Positions 8,685 through 17,257 of a stretch of DNA of 64,000 nt are shown one piece after another. The position numbers and the translations under genes were made by a program. The notes beneath the pieces are model-generated. The model worked only from the letters and a program-made list of their open reading frames with translations. It made no database searches and had not been told where the DNA came from. How positions within the stretch are numbered: the stretch's first letter is position 1; each line of letters opens with the position of its first letter. The DNA comes from Rhodospirillaceae bacterium (GTDB lineage Bacteria > Pseudomonadota > Alphaproteobacteria > MPNO01 > UBA2964). The stretch spans positions 62,001-126,000 of the forward strand of contig PBIN01000004.1 in assembly GCA_002720855.1 (NCBI GenBank). The letters are read 5' to 3'.

Positions 8685-9146
8685 TCATTCTGAAAGAACT
8701 TTTTCAAGACATTCGATTGACCCCTCCCAGCCTTCGCGGTGTTGATCGCAAGCTTCCTGGTCAATGAATTTGGTCTGTTTAAACCGCAATTCTGTTGCGG
8801 CGCCGACCTCAACGAAATCAACCTCGACAAGCATCTCATGGCCCATCGAGCCGTCTTCCTGTTCCCATTGCCATGAAAACACGATACGCGCCGGTGCGTC
8901 GATTTCCTTTTAGTGACCGTGAGCCCAATGATCCCCATTCTTCTCACCGTGAATGCAAATCCTATATGCGCCGCCAATTCTTAAGTCGGTTTCAGCGACC
9001 GGACAGGTGCATTCGCCCGGTCCCATCCAGCGTACCAACCATGATGGGTCGGTCCAGGCTTTGAACAAAACTTCGCGGGGAAAGTTAAATTGTCGCGTAA
9101 TCTCCAGGATAATATCGTCTTCCTCCAAAATCGTATCAGCTGTCAT
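8685..9146 (-). pseudogene. SRPBCC (AHSA1-type) gene interrupted by an in-frame TAA
   Basis: The frame from ATG 9146 to 8685 would encode a 153-residue START/SRPBCC protein of the AHSA1-like type. It begins MTADTILEEDD, and residues 15-60 carry the block ITRQFNFPREVLFKAWTDP followed by RWMGPGECTC. It is cut by a TAA at 8912-8910. The text around the stop, HGH*KEIDAPARIVFSW, fits the family, where a Tyr usually stands at that place; a single TAC/TAT-to-TAA change explains it. The gene overlaps the ArsR gene by 11 bases, an arrangement seen in many ArsR-SRPBCC operons. It is probably a pseudogene, or an assembly error. Confidence 0.78.
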
Positions 9147-9510
9147 TTTTCGGCGTCCTCTTTTGGCCCTTACGTTGTGAGCTCGGTGATTTAAGCTCGG
9201 ATTTAAGAAATTCTTCCAACGCATCGAAACGCGACTCCCAGAACTCACGATAGCGTTCTAACCATCCCGCTACCTCCATGAGTGGTTCCGGGTTCAACGC
9301 ACAGCGTCGCCATTGCGCCTCGGTTTTCCGTTCGATTAACCCCGCTTGCTGCAAAACTTTCAGGTGTCGGGAAATCGCTGGAAGAGAAATTTCGAATGGG
9401 TCGGCCAATTCGCCGACTGATGCCTCGCCTTTTGCAAGTCGCGCGAGAATTGCTCTTCTCGTCGGATCAGATAAAGCGGAGAAGGTCGAACTTAAGGGAT
9501 CGGTTTCCAT
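9136..9510 (-). CDS. ArsR-family transcriptional regulator
   Basis: The 124-residue winged-helix protein starts METDPLSSTFSALSDPTRR, the typical ArsR opening. Its recognition helix is in ISLPAISRHLKVLQQAGL (about 41-58). The metal-binding ELCVCDL box of arsenic/cadmium sensors is absent, so it is not a classic metal sensor. It belongs to the branch that pairs with SRPBCC proteins. It heads a leftward operon with the SRPBCC, DUF899 and GFA genes. A symmetric TTTAACT-N20-AGTTAAA element just upstream of its start is a likely operator for autoregulation. Confidence 0.9.
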   Translation of the reverse strand: METDPLSSTFSALSDPTRRAILARLAKGEASVGELADPFEISLPAISRHLKVLQQAGLIERKTEAQWRRCALNPEPLMEVAGWLERYREFWESRFDALEEFLKSELKSPSSQRKGQKRTPKNDS

Positions 9511-9512
9511 AA

Positions 9513-9546
9513 TTTAACTATCTTATTAATTAACATATAAGTTAAA
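9513..9546. promoter_or_regulatory. Dyad operator candidate upstream of the arsR operon
   Basis: Perfect 7-base arms TTTAACT (9513-9519) and AGTTAAA (9540-9546) share their centre exactly with an inner palindrome TTAATTAA (9526-9533). The block lies 3 bases upstream of the arsR ATG in a very AT-rich stretch that would also hold the promoter. A nested symmetric AT-rich site directly before an ArsR-family gene fits the family's usual self-repression. Confidence 0.7.
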
Positions 9547-9596
9547 TAAAGAGGAAATACTCACGAGTCAAGAAACGAAGTTCCTAATTTCGATAA

Positions 9597-11171
9597 CTAT
9601 CCGTCTTCGCGAAGTTTAAAACGTTGTATTTTTCCGGTCGCCGTTTTTGGCAAATCGTCCAAAAAGTGGAACCACCGCGGATATTTGTAGCGCAATAGTC
9701 CCTCGCGACAATGTTCGACCAATGCCTGTTCCATGGCGTCCCCTGCATCCTGAATATCATTCAGGACCACATAGGCTGCGGGTTTCAACAATCCATCCTC
9801 ATCCGCATGCCCAACGACGGCTGCTTCCAGTACTTTTGGGTGTTCGATAAGCCGCGCCTCGATTTCGAAAGGCGAGCACCAAAGCCCGCCGACCTTCATC
9901 ATATCGTCTCCGCGCCCCGCATTGCGGTAGTAACCTTCTGCGTCGCGGTAATACATGTCGCCGGTATTCAGCCACTCCCCCTTCATTATTGCAGCAGATT
10001 TTTCTGGGTTATTCCAATACTGTCGCGCCGCCGATTCACCTTTGGCCCACACAGTTCCTATGACATCGGGTTCAGTGATCTCATCCTCATTGTCATCGAC
10101 CAACTTTATCTCATAACCGGAAACCGGTTTTCCGGAAGTACCGTATTTATAGTCGTCGGGCCGGTTGGAAATAAAAATATGTAGATTTTCGGTCGACCCG
10201 AGGCCGTCCATGATCAGTGTGCCTGTTTGTTCTTTCCAGCGTCGGAAAACATCGCCTGGCAAGGCTTCGCCAGCGGAAATGCATAATCTTAAAGAGGAAA
10301 GATCTGGTTGGTCTGATTCCATTGCGCGCAATTGCTGTGCGTAGAGTGTTGGCACGCCGAAGAATACTGTCGGGCGAAATTTCTCGATCATTTCGAAGCT
10401 CATTGCCGGCGTAACCTTTTGATCAGATAAGGAAATTGTCGCACCAACCCAAAGCGGAAACGTCATTGCGTTTCCAAACCCATAAGAATGAAACAACTTA
10501 CTGACGGAAAAAACCGTATCGTCTTCACGCAACCCCGCAGTGTTTTTGGCAAATCGTTCAGAGGTGCACACCATGGACCGGTGCGGATGCACGACACCTT
10601 TTGGATTGCCGGTTGATCCCGAGGAATAGAGCCAGAAACAGTCATCCAGGCTGGTGGTTGCTGCCGCTTCAAGGTCTGCTGACGCCGTCGTCACGTCCTC
10701 AGCGAGTTGTTCCGCCACAATGACCTGCCTTGGATTGTGCGACGAGCCTTCGAGCGCCGGTTTGAGGATTTCAGAAAACTGAAGGCTATAGACAAACCCC
10801 GCGCAGGCGGAGTCAGCGATAAGGTATTGATAATCCTCTATTCTAAGGAGCGTATTGACCGGCGCAGGGATAATTCCCGCTTTGATCGCGCCAAAAAACA
10901 TCGCGATAAAATCCGGGCAATCCCGGACGACCATCATCAACCGGTCACCAGGTTCAATACCGAGTGACAATAGATGGTTCCCGTACTGGTTTACCCGATC
11001 GTTGAGCTTTTGATAGCTCCATTTCTCGTCAACGGTCTGAATTGCAACTTTCCCTGCGCGACCCTCACTGAGATGGCGCTCAATAAACGGTACAGCCACA
11101 TTGAATCGAGGCGCAAAATTCAGCGCGTTTGGAACTACCGACCGATCCACCTCAACGATATTGTCCTGCAT
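9597..11171 (-). CDS. Benzoate-CoA ligase family acyl-CoA synthetase
   Basis: The 524-residue AMP-forming enzyme has the adenylation motif YSSGSTGNPKGVVH (about 178-191). It also has GLGSTENLHIFISN (A5-like), the hinge TGDMYYRDAEGYY and the C-terminal catalytic lysine in PKTATGKIQRFKLR. Overall it follows the benzoate-CoA ligase family (benzoate, hydroxybenzoates, aminobenzoates). It would activate an aromatic acid with ATP and CoA in the cytoplasm. It is transcribed away from a molybdenum hydroxylase of the type that includes 4-hydroxybenzoyl-CoA reductase, which makes a joint role in aryl-CoA metabolism plausible. The exact substrate cannot be told. Confidence 0.85.
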   Translation of the reverse strand: MQDNIVEVDRSVVPNALNFAPRFNVAVPFIERHLSEGRAGKVAIQTVDEKWSYQKLNDRVNQYGNHLLSLGIEPGDRLMMVVRDCPDFIAMFFGAIKAGIIPAPVNTLLRIEDYQYLIADSACAGFVYSLQFSEILKPALEGSSHNPRQVIVAEQLAEDVTTASADLEAAATTSLDDCFWLYSSGSTGNPKGVVHPHRSMVCTSERFAKNTAGLREDDTVFSVSKLFHSYGFGNAMTFPLWVGATISLSDQKVTPAMSFEMIEKFRPTVFFGVPTLYAQQLRAMESDQPDLSSLRLCISAGEALPGDVFRRWKEQTGTLIMDGLGSTENLHIFISNRPDDYKYGTSGKPVSGYEIKLVDDNEDEITEPDVIGTVWAKGESAARQYWNNPEKSAAIMKGEWLNTGDMYYRDAEGYYRNAGRGDDMMKVGGLWCSPFEIEARLIEHPKVLEAAVVGHADEDGLLKPAAYVVLNDIQDAGDAMEQALVEHCREGLLRYKYPRWFHFLDDLPKTATGKIQRFKLREDG

Positions 11172-11332
11172 GACTTACTCCAACGAATTTCCGCCAATTT
11201 TGCGGCATTTTACCGTTTACGCAAATGGTTCCCATTATTTCAGTAGTTTATTAGATATGATTGCGGCGATTAGCCCCAGACCAGCGGGTTGATTTTATGG
11301 CAAATAGCTGGCACCACCTTGGTTTCACGAAG

Positions 11333-11361
11333 ACGGCTCTGCGACTTTCGAGCCGTTTTTT
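11333..11361 (+). terminator. Intrinsic terminator-like hairpin before the Mo-hydroxylase operon
   Basis: ACGGCTC (11333-11339) pairs perfectly with GAGCCGT (11350-11356) across a 10-base loop, followed by a run of six T. It has the shape of a Rho-independent terminator on the plus strand but sits only 22 bases before the start codon at 11383. The gene to the left points away. It could therefore act as a leader attenuator or end a small transcript from 11172-11330. No known riboswitch fold was recognised upstream. Confidence 0.6.
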
Positions 11362-11382
11362 GACTGAATTTGGATTTTCTTA

Positions 11383-14349
11383 ATGGCCGACGCGGCAGAA
11401 GCAAAAAAATACCTCGGACAGCCAGTTGAGCGCGTCGAAGACGAGATCCTTCTTATGGGCAAGGCCCAGTATTCGGATCATCTACCGACCCGCGCGGGGA
11501 CACAGCATGCCGCTATTCTGCGGTCACCGCACGCGCACGCCAAAATAATTTCTGTCGACACCAGCCGTGCGGAAAAAATGCCGGGTGTTACTGCCGTAAT
11601 GACAGGTGACGATGTCAGAGAAATGTCGGAAGCCTTTTTGATTGTTTTGCGCCAACCTATCAATCAATGGGCATTGGCGGTCGAAAAGGTCCGATATGTC
11701 GGAGAGCCTGTCGCCCTCGTTGTGGCCCGCGATCGCTACATTGCGGAGGATGCACTTTCTGAAATCGATGTCGTTTACGAACCCATGAAACCGGCAATCG
11801 ATCAGGAAGAAGCGGTTTCTGACGATGCGCCAATCGTCCATGAGACTGTCGGCAGCAACGTCGTCTCAACGCGGAATTTCTCATATGGTGATCCAGAGGC
11901 CGCTTTCGCGGAGGCGGATAAAGTCGTCAAACTGAAAATTCGTTACCCACGAAATTCGCAAACACCGCTGGAAGGCTTCGTCGTTACTGCGGATTATCAT
12001 CCCGGCGAAGACCTATATGACGTTGCGTCAAACTATCAGGGCCCATTCACTTCTCACCCGGTGATGTCGATGGCATTAAGGGTCAAGAATTCGCAACTCA
12101 GGATGCGGACCCCTCAGTGGTCGGGCGGCGGTTTCGGCGTCAAGGTCCAGATATTTCCATACGTCGTTCTAATCTGCATTGCCTCAAAGAAAGTGGGCAA
12201 ACCGGTTAAGTGGGTTGAAGATAAGTTGGAACATTTGTCGGCCGCGGCGGCAGCACCTAACAGACTGATCAAAATGGAAGCTGCCGTTAAAAGCGACGGA
12301 ACGGTTACAGGGTTCAGGTTTGACCAGCAGGATGATTATGGTGCGTTTCTTCGCGCGCCCATGCCGGGTCCGCTTTATCGGATGCACGGGATTCTGACCG
12401 GCGCCTACGATATTACGAACCTCGCCGTGACCAACCGCGTGGTGATGACCAATAAATGTCCTTCCGCCATGGTGCGAGGCTTCGGTGGGCCGCAAATGTA
12501 TTACGCCATCGAACGGATAATGCACAAGGTTGCTGTCGAGCTAGAAATGGATCCGCTCGATGTCATCCGTAAAAACCTGGTTCCGGCAGGTGTGTTCCCG
12601 TATCGCGCCGCAGCAGGCGCTTTACTCGATTCTGGAGATTATCCCGCTGCGATCGAAAAAGCTGTCGAAGACGGGGCGCTTGATGAACTCAAAAAGCGGC
12701 GTGACGAACGGCGCGCTGCGGGTAAAAAATATGGCATTGGCTATGCTGCGATCGTGGAACCGGCACAGTCCAATATGGGCTATCTCTCCAATATTCTGCC
12801 CCGTGATGAGCGGCAACGGAATCCGAAGGGCGGCGCTGTCGCCAACGCGACAGTAAATGTCGACCCGCTTGGAACCGTTAGTGTAACCGCTGACTCAATT
12901 CCTCAGGGCCAGGGACACATGACAATTCTGTCGCAGATCGTCGCCGATGTTCTTGGCCTGACCCCTGACCATATCAAGGTCAATCTCGATTTCGACACGG
13001 CGAAAGATGCCTGGTCAATCGCTACCGGCAACTATTCATCCCGCTTTTCCTCAGCAACTGCTGTTGCCTGTCAAAAGGCTGCCGAAAAAGTAAGGGCGAA
13101 GCTTTCACGCATCGCCAGCCAGACGCTCAACGTGCCACCCGACCAGCTCGAATTCGTTGAAGGAAAAATTCGTGACACTTCCAACATCGAAAACGCCATC
13201 AATTTTTATCGCGCCGCCGGCTCGGCTCACTGGACACCGGGCAATTTGCCTGACGAGATGGAACCCTGCGTGCGCGAAACAGGATCCTGGTCACCGCCGG
13301 AATTAGAATCCCCGAATGACAAAGATCAAATAAATACGTCGCTTACTTACGGATTTGTCTTCGATTTCTGCGGGATCGAGATTGATGACGATACCGGTGA
13401 GGTCAAAATTGACCGATATGTGACGCTTCATGATTCCGGAACTTTGCTGAATCCCCTCATTGCTGATGGACAGGTACACGGCGCGTTCGCTTGGGCTGTT
13501 GGTTGTGCTCTTTACGAAGAATTCGTCTATGGAGATGATGGCAGCTTCCTTACAGGGACATTTGCGGATTATCTGGTGCCGACCTCCTGGGAGGTGCCAG
13601 AACCCGAGATTATTCACATGGAGTCCCCTTCCATGGTGACGCCGTTGGGCGCAAAAGGCATTGGGGAAGGCAATTGCATGTCGACGCCCGTCTGCCTTGC
13701 AAATGCTGTTGCGGACGCACTTGACGTTGACGACCTCACATTGCCGCTAACGCCAGCAAAAATCAGCGCTCTCATTCATGGCGAAGAGAAACCGCCAACC
13801 AATGACACAATTGCAGCGGATACGAGCACTAAAGGCGAAGGCAACGTCCTGCAAGGCAGTGGAGAAACTGTCGTCCCAGGGGAACCTCAAGACGTGTGGG
13901 ATACACTTCTTGACCCAGAGGCGCTGGCAGCGGTTATTCCTGGCTGCCACAAACTCGATCAAGTGGGTGACAATAGCTATGAAGCGGATGTTTCGCTCGG
14001 CGTTGGTCCGGTTCGCGGACGTTTCAAGGCAAACGTCGCCCTTTCAGATATGATTGAACCGGAAAAAGCTACACTTTCTGGTGGCCTCATTGGTCCGTTG
14101 GGCGCATCACGAGGTTCAGGCCATGTAACCTTGAGTGCAGCAGATGGCGGAACGAAAGTTGCTTATGATTACGCTATTGAACTGAGCGGTACTGTTGCGT
14201 CCGTGGGCGGACGTCTCCTAGAAGGCGCTGCCAAGGCGCTCGTTAATCAGTTCTTCCAAAGACTCGGTGCACAGGTAGGCGGCGAGCCAGTGACTGGAGA
14301 TGAGCCGTGGTGGCGCGGACTTCTCCGCAGTTTAGGACTTGTTAAATGA
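11383..14349 (+). CDS. Xanthine dehydrogenase-family Mo-binding large subunit fused to a CoxG domain
   Basis: The protein has 988 residues, about 200 more than the usual large subunit. Residues 10-790 are a molybdopterin-binding hydroxylase subunit. It has RVEDEILLMGKAQYSDH at the start, GGGFGVK for cofactor binding, QGQGHMT, and GIGEGNC with the catalytic Glu near the end. From about 830 to 970 follows an SRPBCC/CoxG domain (VWDTLLDPEALAAVIPGC, GGLIGPLGASRGSGH). CoxG is normally a separate protein that assists CO dehydrogenase. The copper-site motif AYxCSFR of form I CO dehydrogenase is absent (MVRGFGGPQ instead), so this is not a true CODH. It likely hydroxylates or reduces an aromatic or heterocyclic compound with the two following subunits. 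Confidence 0.88.
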   Translation: MADAAEAKKYLGQPVERVEDEILLMGKAQYSDHLPTRAGTQHAAILRSPHAHAKIISVDTSRAEKMPGVTAVMTGDDVREMSEAFLIVLRQPINQWALAVEKVRYVGEPVALVVARDRYIAEDALSEIDVVYEPMKPAIDQEEAVSDDAPIVHETVGSNVVSTRNFSYGDPEAAFAEADKVVKLKIRYPRNSQTPLEGFVVTADYHPGEDLYDVASNYQGPFTSHPVMSMALRVKNSQLRMRTPQWSGGGFGVKVQIFPYVVLICIASKKVGKPVKWVEDKLEHLSAAAAAPNRLIKMEAAVKSDGTVTGFRFDQQDDYGAFLRAPMPGPLYRMHGILTGAYDITNLAVTNRVVMTNKCPSAMVRGFGGPQMYYAIERIMHKVAVELEMDPLDVIRKNLVPAGVFPYRAAAGALLDSGDYPAAIEKAVEDGALDELKKRRDERRAAGKKYGIGYAAIVEPAQSNMGYLSNILPRDERQRNPKGGAVANATVNVDPLGTVSVTADSIPQGQGHMTILSQIVADVLGLTPDHIKVNLDFDTAKDAWSIATGNYSSRFSSATAVACQKAAEKVRAKLSRIASQTLNVPPDQLEFVEGKIRDTSNIENAINFYRAAGSAHWTPGNLPDEMEPCVRETGSWSPPELESPNDKDQINTSLTYGFVFDFCGIEIDDDTGEVKIDRYVTLHDSGTLLNPLIADGQVHGAFAWAVGCALYEEFVYGDDGSFLTGTFADYLVPTSWEVPEPEIIHMESPSMVTPLGAKGIGEGNCMSTPVCLANAVADALDVDDLTLPLTPAKISALIHGEEKPPTNDTIAADTSTKGEGNVLQGSGETVVPGEPQDVWDTLLDPEALAAVIPGCHKLDQVGDNSYEADVSLGVGPVRGRFKANVALSDMIEPEKATLSGGLIGPLGASRGSGHVTLSAADGGTKVAYDYAIELSGTVASVGGRLLEGAAKALVNQFFQRLGAQVGGEPVTGDEPWWRGLLRSLGLVK

Positions 14350-15173
14350 AACCAAAAGCTTTCGATTATTTGAAGGTTTCTTCCGGAGAGGAAGCTGTCG
14401 CCGCATTGGCGCAGGGCGGGGAAGACGCGCGTATAATCGCTGGTGGTCTTTCATTAATGCCGATACTCAATTTCCGGTTGGCAGAACCGAGTATTCTAAT
14501 CGACATCTCTAAAGCCGATTCGCTTAAGTATATTCGTGAGGTTGGCAAATTTGTCGAAATCGGTGCTGCGACCCGGCAGGCAGATTTGATGAGATGGGAT
14601 GGGACGGAAAGCAAGTTACCGCTTCTTGCCGCCGCCTTCCCGTTTATCGGACATTATCAAACTCGCGCCAAGGGTACCGTGTGCGGTTCGTTGGCCCATG
14701 CCGACCCAAGCTCTGAACTGCCGCTTTGCCTTGCAGTCCTCGGTGGAGAAGTTGATCTTCAATCAACAGGTGGAAAACGAACCCTTTCAGCTGACGAATT
14801 TCAAACCGGCATGCTTTCTACCGCCAAACAAACGGGAGAAATGGTTGTCGCGGCCCGTTATCCCACTGCAAAGGCTGGCGAAGGCTACGCTTTTACGGAA
14901 ATGGCACAACGCCGTGGCGATTTCGCAATAGTTGCCCTCGCGGCTGTTGCCAATGCAGATAAAATTAGACTGGGAATCGGCGGCGTCGCAGATTGCCCAA
15001 CGGTTCGCGAATGGGATATTTTAGAGGGCAGTGCGCTCGACGACGCATTAAATGAATTTGCATGGGATTTAGGAGGGTATGACGATATTCACGCAACAGC
15101 GCGTTATCGCCGTGAACTGGTTCGACGCCTTGGTCGTCGGGTAGTTGAGGAGGCCAAGTCATGCCGCAACTAA
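14346..15173 (+). CDS. FAD-binding medium subunit of the molybdenum hydroxylase
   Basis: The 275-residue protein is of the CoxM/HcrB/NdhF type. The FAD-binding block AGGLSLMPILNFRLAEPS (about 32-49) and the second block TRAKGTVCGSLAHADPSSE (about 107-125) are clear. It carries electrons between the iron-sulfur subunit and the outer acceptor. ATG 14346 overlaps the TGA of the large-subunit gene (ATGA), and its own end overlaps the small-subunit start by 13 bases, so the three are translationally coupled. There is no sign of the extra [4Fe-4S] loop of 4-hydroxybenzoyl-CoA reductase beta, which is about 320 residues; the short length argues against that exact enzyme. Confidence 0.9.
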   Translation: MKPKAFDYLKVSSGEEAVAALAQGGEDARIIAGGLSLMPILNFRLAEPSILIDISKADSLKYIREVGKFVEIGAATRQADLMRWDGTESKLPLLAAAFPFIGHYQTRAKGTVCGSLAHADPSSELPLCLAVLGGEVDLQSTGGKRTLSADEFQTGMLSTAKQTGEMVVAARYPTAKAGEGYAFTEMAQRRGDFAIVALAAVANADKIRLGIGGVADCPTVREWDILEGSALDDALNEFAWDLGGYDDIHATARYRRELVRRLGRRVVEEAKSCRN

Positions 15174-15655
15174 ATAAAGGGGCGCACCATCCAGTCACGC
15201 TGACCCTGAACGGTGACGAAGTAACCGGCCATGCTGAACCGAGAATGCTGCTGAGTGATTTCCTGACACATGAAATCGGTATTACAAGCTGTCATGTTGG
15301 CTGTGAACATGGCGTATGTGGTGCCTGTACGGTCCTGGTGGACGGCACCGTCATGCGGGCATGCCTCACACTGGCGGTTCAAGCGGATGGCACCGAAGTG
15401 GAGACTGCAGAAAACCTTGCAAGTGATGACGGCGAACTGTCCGGGCTTCAACAGGCCTTTAAAAAGCATCACGGCCTACAGTGCGGCTATTGCACGCCTG
15501 GAATTTTGATGTCTCTCACGGCGTATCTGAAGGAAAACCCCAAGCCTACCGAAGAAGAGCTGCGAGATATGCTATCCGGCCATTTGTGCCGCTGCACCGG
15601 ATATGTCGGCATGGTGAAAGCCGTTCTCGATTACTGCGAAAATCAGGAAACCTGA
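15161..15655 (+). CDS. [2Fe-2S] small subunit of the molybdenum hydroxylase
   Basis: The 164-residue protein has the two iron-sulfur domains of the CoxS type. The plant-type cluster uses Cys48, Cys53, Cys56 and Cys68 (GCEHGVCGACTVLVDG). The helical domain has CGYCTPG and CRCTGYVGMVKA near the C-terminus. It passes electrons from the molybdenum centre to FAD. The start at 15161 lies inside the end of the medium-subunit gene. Gene order large-medium-small differs from coxMSL and is common in uncharacterised Mo hydroxylases. Confidence 0.93.
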   Translation: MPQLNKGAHHPVTLTLNGDEVTGHAEPRMLLSDFLTHEIGITSCHVGCEHGVCGACTVLVDGTVMRACLTLAVQADGTEVETAENLASDDGELSGLQQAFKKHHGLQCGYCTPGILMSLTAYLKENPKPTEEELRDMLSGHLCRCTGYVGMVKAVLDYCENQET

Positions 15656-15698
15656 TCTTCTGGCAATCAGATCGAGCTAGTCGACACTCCTTAGAAGA

Positions 15699-17168
15699 TT
15701 ACCCTAGCTCAGCTTCCCAGCGGTCTAGTAATGCGGTGATGCGCTCAATTGACGGCACTTTGTCAAAGGCATTGGCATAGGAAGCCGATGCCCTGACGGG
15801 ATCACCCGCAAAATACCGTTCATAGAGTTGCTGGCGGCCCGAAAAGCTCGTCAGCGCCGCGTCACATGCGAGCCTGAATAATCTTATCCGCTCATGGGAA
15901 TCGATATTGGCCGCCTGGAAATATTTTTCGATCTCCGGCGACAATTCACTATCGAGCATCTTGAACGACGGCACCATAAACAGACCACCCGCACCAATCG
16001 TCTGAATGATTTCGCAGGCGCGGCGAAATTGCGGAGGGAACATAAATTTCACAGTCTGCAGCGCCTCCCGCCGCGGCACGACTGTGCCGCCGGGACCATT
16101 AAAACAATCGATCTCCGATGTCCGGATGCAGGCCTCAACCCATTCCGCCACATGGATCAGTTCCGCCAGCATATTCTGAATATGCATAAACTGATCAACG
16201 TTGGTAGACCGTGCAACGGTGACCGCCAAATCTCGCATGAATTCAGCCTTGGCGAGGTCTTTGGTGGCAAATTGGTGTGACGTATGGGTATGGGTATGGG
16301 TATTCCGCTGGGCATTGTTATAAATCTCGACATCGCGATAGATGAATGTCCGCTCCCACGGCACCAACACATTGTCGAACAGGATCATGCAATCGCTGTC
16401 ATCAAAATGGTTGGACAGCGGATAATCCATCGGTGAACCGGCGTTTTGGTGTACGACCGATGGCCGCGCAATCAACCTTAGACCGGGCGTGTTCACCGGA
16501 ATGACAAACCCGAAAGCGTGGCTTTTCGCTTCCTCGGCATCGGTCAATGGATATGACGGCGCTGGCATTACAACAATGTCGTCTGCAATCGCCGCCAACG
16601 TGGCCAGCATACGGACACCATTGATAATGAACCCCTTGTCGTTGTCTTCAACTATTCGGGCCGCAATATCTTTGACCTGTGCATCGGGGGCACGAGAACG
16701 ATCAACCTGAGGGCTGACAAGCGCATGTGTGGTGACGACGTCATTCTCACGTGCATATTCATAATATGCGGAAACATTCTTTCCGAACTGGCTTTGCTCG
16801 GAGTCAAAGGCATCACTAGCCGCAGCATAGGATGACAGCATGACATTCATGAAATCCGGGCTGCGGCCAAACATGCCGCAGGTATAGTCGTTCCATGTTT
16901 TAAACATTTCCCGGCGGCGGGTGAGGTCTTCGGTAGACTTTGGTTGAATGAAAGACAGACCGACCCTGTCGCCCGTGGTCGGCGACTCGTAGGTCATCTT
17001 GTCAATCATTTCGGGCTTATTCTGCAAGTCGCACAGTTCAGCCATAGTCTTGGCGCCACCGGCGAAACGGATGTCTTTGGTGACATCTTCCACGCGTTCG
17101 CCGTCACACCAGATTTCGCGATCATCGCGAAGACCTTCGAGATACTCAGCCCCTGTCCTGATACCCAT
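15699..17168 (-). CDS. HpaB-family flavin-dependent aromatic monooxygenase / acyl-CoA dehydrogenase-fold enzyme
   Basis: The 489-residue protein belongs to the 4-hydroxyphenylacetate 3-hydroxylase oxygenase family. It opens MGIRTGAEYLEGLRDDREIW and has MFGRSPDFMNV near residue 100, the typical GRSPD block. A middle flavin/substrate region (FDNVLVPWERTFIYRD) and a long helical C-terminal part follow. The enzyme uses reduced FAD from a separate reductase, which is not in the window. The [4Fe-4S] cysteines of the related 4-hydroxybutyryl-CoA dehydratase were not seen. Around residue 290 is an unusual His-Thr run, NTHTHTHTSHQ, coded by a tandem hexanucleotide. It is the last gene of the leftward six-gene set that starts at 22834. 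Confidence 0.85.
   Translation of the reverse strand: MGIRTGAEYLEGLRDDREIWCDGERVEDVTKDIRFAGGAKTMAELCDLQNKPEMIDKMTYESPTTGDRVGLSFIQPKSTEDLTRRREMFKTWNDYTCGMFGRSPDFMNVMLSSYAAASDAFDSEQSQFGKNVSAYYEYARENDVVTTHALVSPQVDRSRAPDAQVKDIAARIVEDNDKGFIINGVRMLATLAAIADDIVVMPAPSYPLTDAEEAKSHAFGFVIPVNTPGLRLIARPSVVHQNAGSPMDYPLSNHFDDSDCMILFDNVLVPWERTFIYRDVEIYNNAQRNTHTHTHTSHQFATKDLAKAEFMRDLAVTVARSTNVDQFMHIQNMLAELIHVAEWVEACIRTSEIDCFNGPGGTVVPRREALQTVKFMFPPQFRRACEIIQTIGAGGLFMVPSFKMLDSELSPEIEKYFQAANIDSHERIRLFRLACDAALTSFSGRQQLYERYFAGDPVRASASYANAFDKVPSIERITALLDRWEAELG
16283..16303. repeat. Tandem hexanucleotide repeat (TATGGG)3.5 inside the HpaB-family gene
   Basis: Three full TATGGG units plus a partial fourth stand in a row. 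Read on the coding strand this gives alternating Thr and His codons (ACC CAT). Because the unit is six bases, slippage would add or remove a His-Thr pair without shifting the frame, so it could vary between strains. Confidence 0.85.
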
Positions 17169-17257
17169 AGCCTACCTGTCTACTAATGTTCTTTTGCGGT
17201 CAGCTTATCCCGCCGACGGGTGCAGGGGCAAATCTCGTGGGTATTTTAGTTGTAGAC

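Noticed and set aside
2188-8912. Stop-codon reassignment (for example TGA or TAA read as sense)
   Set aside because: Interrupted genes use both TAA and TGA, and both codons also end many intact genes in the window.
11383-15655. Aerobic CO dehydrogenase (coxLMS)
   Set aside because: The large subunit has a CoxG-like tail, but the AYxCSFR copper motif is missing and the gene order differs, so the cox name was not used.
16283-16303. CRISPR-like repeat
   Set aside because: The units are 6 bases, directly adjacent and without spacers; it is a simple tandem repeat in a gene.
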